The notes below the pieces were generated by a model. It did no database searches. It worked only from the letters and a program-made list of their open reading frames with translations, and was not told where the DNA came from. Below, piece after piece: positions 61,465 to 64,000 of a DNA stretch of 64,000 bases. This DNA is from Petrolisthes cinctipes (Eukaryota; Arthropoda; Malacostraca; Decapoda; Porcellanidae). The position numbers were made by a program, and so were the translations under genes. The DNA is taken from contig JAWQEG010000630.1 of assembly GCA_033782935.1 (NCBI GenBank), positions 2,636,501 to 2,700,500 on the forward strand, written 5' to 3'. Positions within the stretch are counted from its first letter, which is position 1. The number at the start of each line of letters is the position of its first letter.

Positions 61465-64000
61465 AAGTCGATATGTGCATGCATCTTCTGTACCCGTTTA
61501 TATCTCAAATTCAGGCTCAAAACAACCGAAAATTCGATATTTTTGGGTCCCAGAAGCCATCTGTACATGCCTACTCCGTGTTAGAGTATTTTCAATATAC
61601 AGGCCCAAAACATGCTTAAAATCGAAATTTTAGGTGCCCAAAGTTAATATGTGTATGCATCTTCTGTACCCGTTTATTTCCCAAATACAGGCTCAAAACA
61701 CTCGAAAATTCGATATTTTTATGTCACATAAGCGATCTGTACATGCCTACTCCTTGCTAGAATGTTTTCAAGATACAGACCCAAAACATAATCAAAATCG
61801 ATATTTTAGGTGCAAAAAGTAGATATGTGCATGGATCTTCAGTACCCGTTTATATCTCAAATTCAGGCTCAAAACACCCGAAAATTCAACATTTTTGGGT
61901 CCCAGAAACGATCTGTACATGCCTACTCAGTGCTAGAATGTTTTCAAAATATAGGCTCAAAACATGCTAAAAATAGATATTTAATGTTTCCAAAGTCGAT
62001 ATGTTAATGCATCTTCTGTACCCGTTTATATCTCAAATTCAGGCTCAAAACACCCTAAAATTCGATATTTTTGGGTCCCAGAAGCAATCTGTACATGCCT
62101 ACTCAGTGCTAGAATTTTTTCAAAATATGGGGCCAAAACATGCTAAAAATATATATTTTTGGTGCAAAACGTAGATATGTGAATGCATCTTCTTTACCCG
62201 TTTATATCTCAAATTCAGGCTTAAAACAACCGAAAATTCGATATTTTTGGGTCCCAGAAGCGATCTGTACATGCCTACTCTGTTTTAGAGTATGTTTAAA
62301 ATACAGGCCCAAAACATCCTGAAAATCAATATTTTAGGTGCCTAAAGTCAATATGGGTATGCATCTTCTGTACCCGTTTATTTCCCAAATTCAGGCTCAA
62401 AACACCCGAAAATTCGATATTTTTGGGTCCCAGAAGTGATCTGTATATGCCTACTCCGTGTTAGAGTATTTTCAAATTACAGACCCAAAACATGCTGAAA
62501 ATCAATATTTTAGGTGCCCAAAATCGAAATGTGCATGCATCTTCTATACCCGTTTATATCTCAAATTCAGGTTCAGAACACTCGAAAATTCGATATTTTT
62601 GGGTCCCAGAAGCTATCTGTACATGCATACTCCGTGTTAGAGTATTTTCAATAAACAGGCCCAAAACATGCTTAAAATCGATATTTTAGGTGTCCAAAGT
62701 TAATATGTGTATGCATCTTCTGTACTCGATTATTTCCCAAATTCAGGCTCAAAATACTCGAAAATTCGATATATTTGGGTCACAGAAGCGATCTGTACAT
62801 GCCTACTCCTTGCTAGAAAGTTTTCAAGGTACAGACCCAAAACATAATCAAAATCGATATTTTAGGTGCAAAAAGTCGATATGTGCATGCATCTTAAGTA
62901 TCCGTTTATATCTCAAATTCAGGCTCAAAATACCCGAAAATTTAACTTTTTTGGGTCCCAGAAGCAATCTGTACATGCCTACTCAGTGCTAGAATTTTTT
63001 CAAAATATGGGCCCAAAACATGCTAAAAATCGATATTTTAGGTGCCCAAAGTCGATATGTGCATGCATCTTCAGTAACCGTTTATATCTCAAATTCAGGC
63101 TCAAAACACCCGAAAATCAATATTTTTGGGTCCCAGAAGGGATCTGTGCATGCCTACTCAGTGCTAGAATGTTTTCAAAATATAGGCTTAAAACATATTA
63201 AAAATCAATATTTTAGGTGTCCAAAGTCGATATGTTCATGCATCTTCAGTACCTGTTTGTATCTCAAATTCAGGCTCAAAACACCCGAAAATTCGATATT
63301 TTTGGGTCCCAGAAGCGATCTGTGCATGCCTACTCAGTGCTAGAATTTTTTCAAAATATAGGCTCAAAACATGCTTAAAATCGATATTTTAGGTGTCGAA
63401 AGTCGATATGTGCATGAATCTTCTGTACCCGTTTATATCTCAAATTCAGGCTCAAAACACCCGAAAATTCGATATTTTTGGGTTCCAGAAGCGATCTGAA
63501 TATGCCTACTCCGTGGTAGAGTATTTTCAATATACAGGCCCAAAACATGCTGAAAATCGATATTTTAGTTGCCCAAAGTCAAAATGTGTATGCATATTCT
63601 GTACCCGTTTATATCCCAGATTCAGGCTCAAAACACCCGAAAATTCGGTATTTTTGGTTCCCAGAAGCGATCTGTGCATGCCTACTCAGTGCTAGAATGT
63701 TTTCAAAATATAGGCTCAAAACATGATTAAAATCGATATTTTAGGTGTCTAAAGTCGATATGTGCATGAATCTTCTGTACCCGTTTATATCTCAAATTCA
63801 AGCTCAAAACTCCCGAAAATTCGATATTTTTTGTTCCCAGAAGCGATCTGTACATGCCTACTCCGTGTAAGATTATTTTCAAAATACAGGCGCAAAACAT
63901 GCTGGAAATTAATATTTTAGGTGCACAAAGTCAATATGTGTATTTATCTTCAATACCCGTTTATTTCCCAAATTCAGGCTCAAAACACCTGAAAATTCGA
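61436..64000 (+). repeat. Core-type HOR resuming at the right end of the window
   Basis: From the CCCTAAGTCG monomer onward this stretch follows the core series. It matches 17262-17.97 kb at an offset of 44,174 bp and U4 (31339-33.2 kb) at an offset of 30,096-30,097 bp. It includes CTTAAGTATCCG near 62892, the unfused pair at 63193/63369, and the ATGATTAAAATCG monomer near 63724. It ends with monomers of block-B type (ATGCTGGAAATTAATATT at 63899). It is cut by the window end. Confidence 0.8.

Larger units (their letters stand above)
1..64000 (+). repeat. Uninterrupted ~176-bp tandem satellite array, about 363 monomers, all head to tail
   Basis: The same ~176-bp unit recurs from the first base to the last. 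Landmarks such as CATGCTAAAAATCGATATTT and AAATTCGATATTTTTGGGTC reappear every 176 bp with occasional 1-2 bp shifts. All monomers face the same way and I found no inversion, retroelement, low-complexity island or unique stretch. The reference monomer at 712-887 is about 39% G+C. Monomers differ by substitutions and small indels and fall into recognisable types that are ordered into higher-order repeats. Stretches not listed separately (for example 1-1244, 5141-5665, 7553-7932 and 11102-11954) are ordinary monomers of the same array. There are no genes anywhere. A centromeric or pericentromeric origin is inferred from array size, monomer length and higher-order structure. I do not recognise the family, so organism and function are open. 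Confidence 0.98.

Noticed and set aside
1..64000. Hundreds of 60-120 codon open frames on the + strand, with similar cysteine-rich translations
   Set aside because: They are overlapping readings of the same monomer, most of them exactly one 176-bp step apart. They are properties of the satellite and not a tandem gene family or a repeat-protein system.
1..64000. CRISPR-like regular repeats
   Set aside because: The unit is 176 bp, spacers are absent because monomers abut, and sequence similarity covers the whole period. This is satellite DNA.

Overview
The whole 64 kb window is one uninterrupted head-to-tail satellite DNA array. The repeating monomer is about 176 bp (175-178 bp seen), so the window holds roughly 363 monomers, all in the same orientation. 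It begins and ends inside a monomer, so the array continues on both sides. I see no gene, RNA gene, transposon, LTR, inversion or unique-sequence island. The many short open frames (up to 228 codons) come from the repeat itself. Array length, a nucleosome-sized monomer and layered higher-order structure point to a eukaryotic centromeric or pericentromeric satellite. I do not recognise the family and cannot name the species or even the kingdom with confidence.

The structure is nested. (1) Each monomer is an old dimer of two 88-bp half-units in exact register (57 of 88 positions identical by hand in the monomer at 712-887). Each half carries CGAT at half-unit positions 17-20 and 39-42, 22 bp apart, and the same AAAAT...ATTTT dyad. 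(2) Diverged monomer types are arranged in higher-order repeats (HORs). There are recent tandem copies of 5, 8, 9 and 10 monomers, and a core of seven anchored units starting at 22362, 24123, 27467, 30459, 34155, 37851 and 41721, spaced 10, 19, 17, 21, 21 and 22 monomers apart. (3) A 10,384-bp (59-monomer) relationship links 25.77-29.43 kb with 36.15-39.81 kb through shared private variants. (4) Above that, the block order B-A-C-D-core in the left part (about 3-22 kb and onward) recurs in the same order and orientation from about 43 to 64 kb, at offsets of about 40-49 kb. The window therefore appears to span one full macro-repeat and part of a second.

Layout: 1-12 kb, flank-type HORs including blocks B (2981-5140) and A (5666-7552); 11.96-14.1 kb, block C; 14.48-17.29 kb, block D as a tandem duplicate; 17.34-22.36 kb, a near-identical 9-monomer duplication and a partial 5-monomer one; 22.36-42.56 kb, the homogenised core; 42.9-45.2 kb, block B'; 45.2-54.8 kb, mixed flank types with another 9-monomer duplication (47815-50986); 54.77-56.66 kb, block A'; 57.36-59.51 kb, block C'; 60.06-61.46 kb, block D' in a single copy; 61.44-64.0 kb, return of core-type HOR.

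No gene products interact here. If the array acts, it acts as chromatin: a possible substrate for centromeric or heterochromatic nucleosomes, evolving by unequal exchange and gene conversion. That role is inferred from structure. Boundaries and identities were read by eye and are approximate unless exact offsets are stated.
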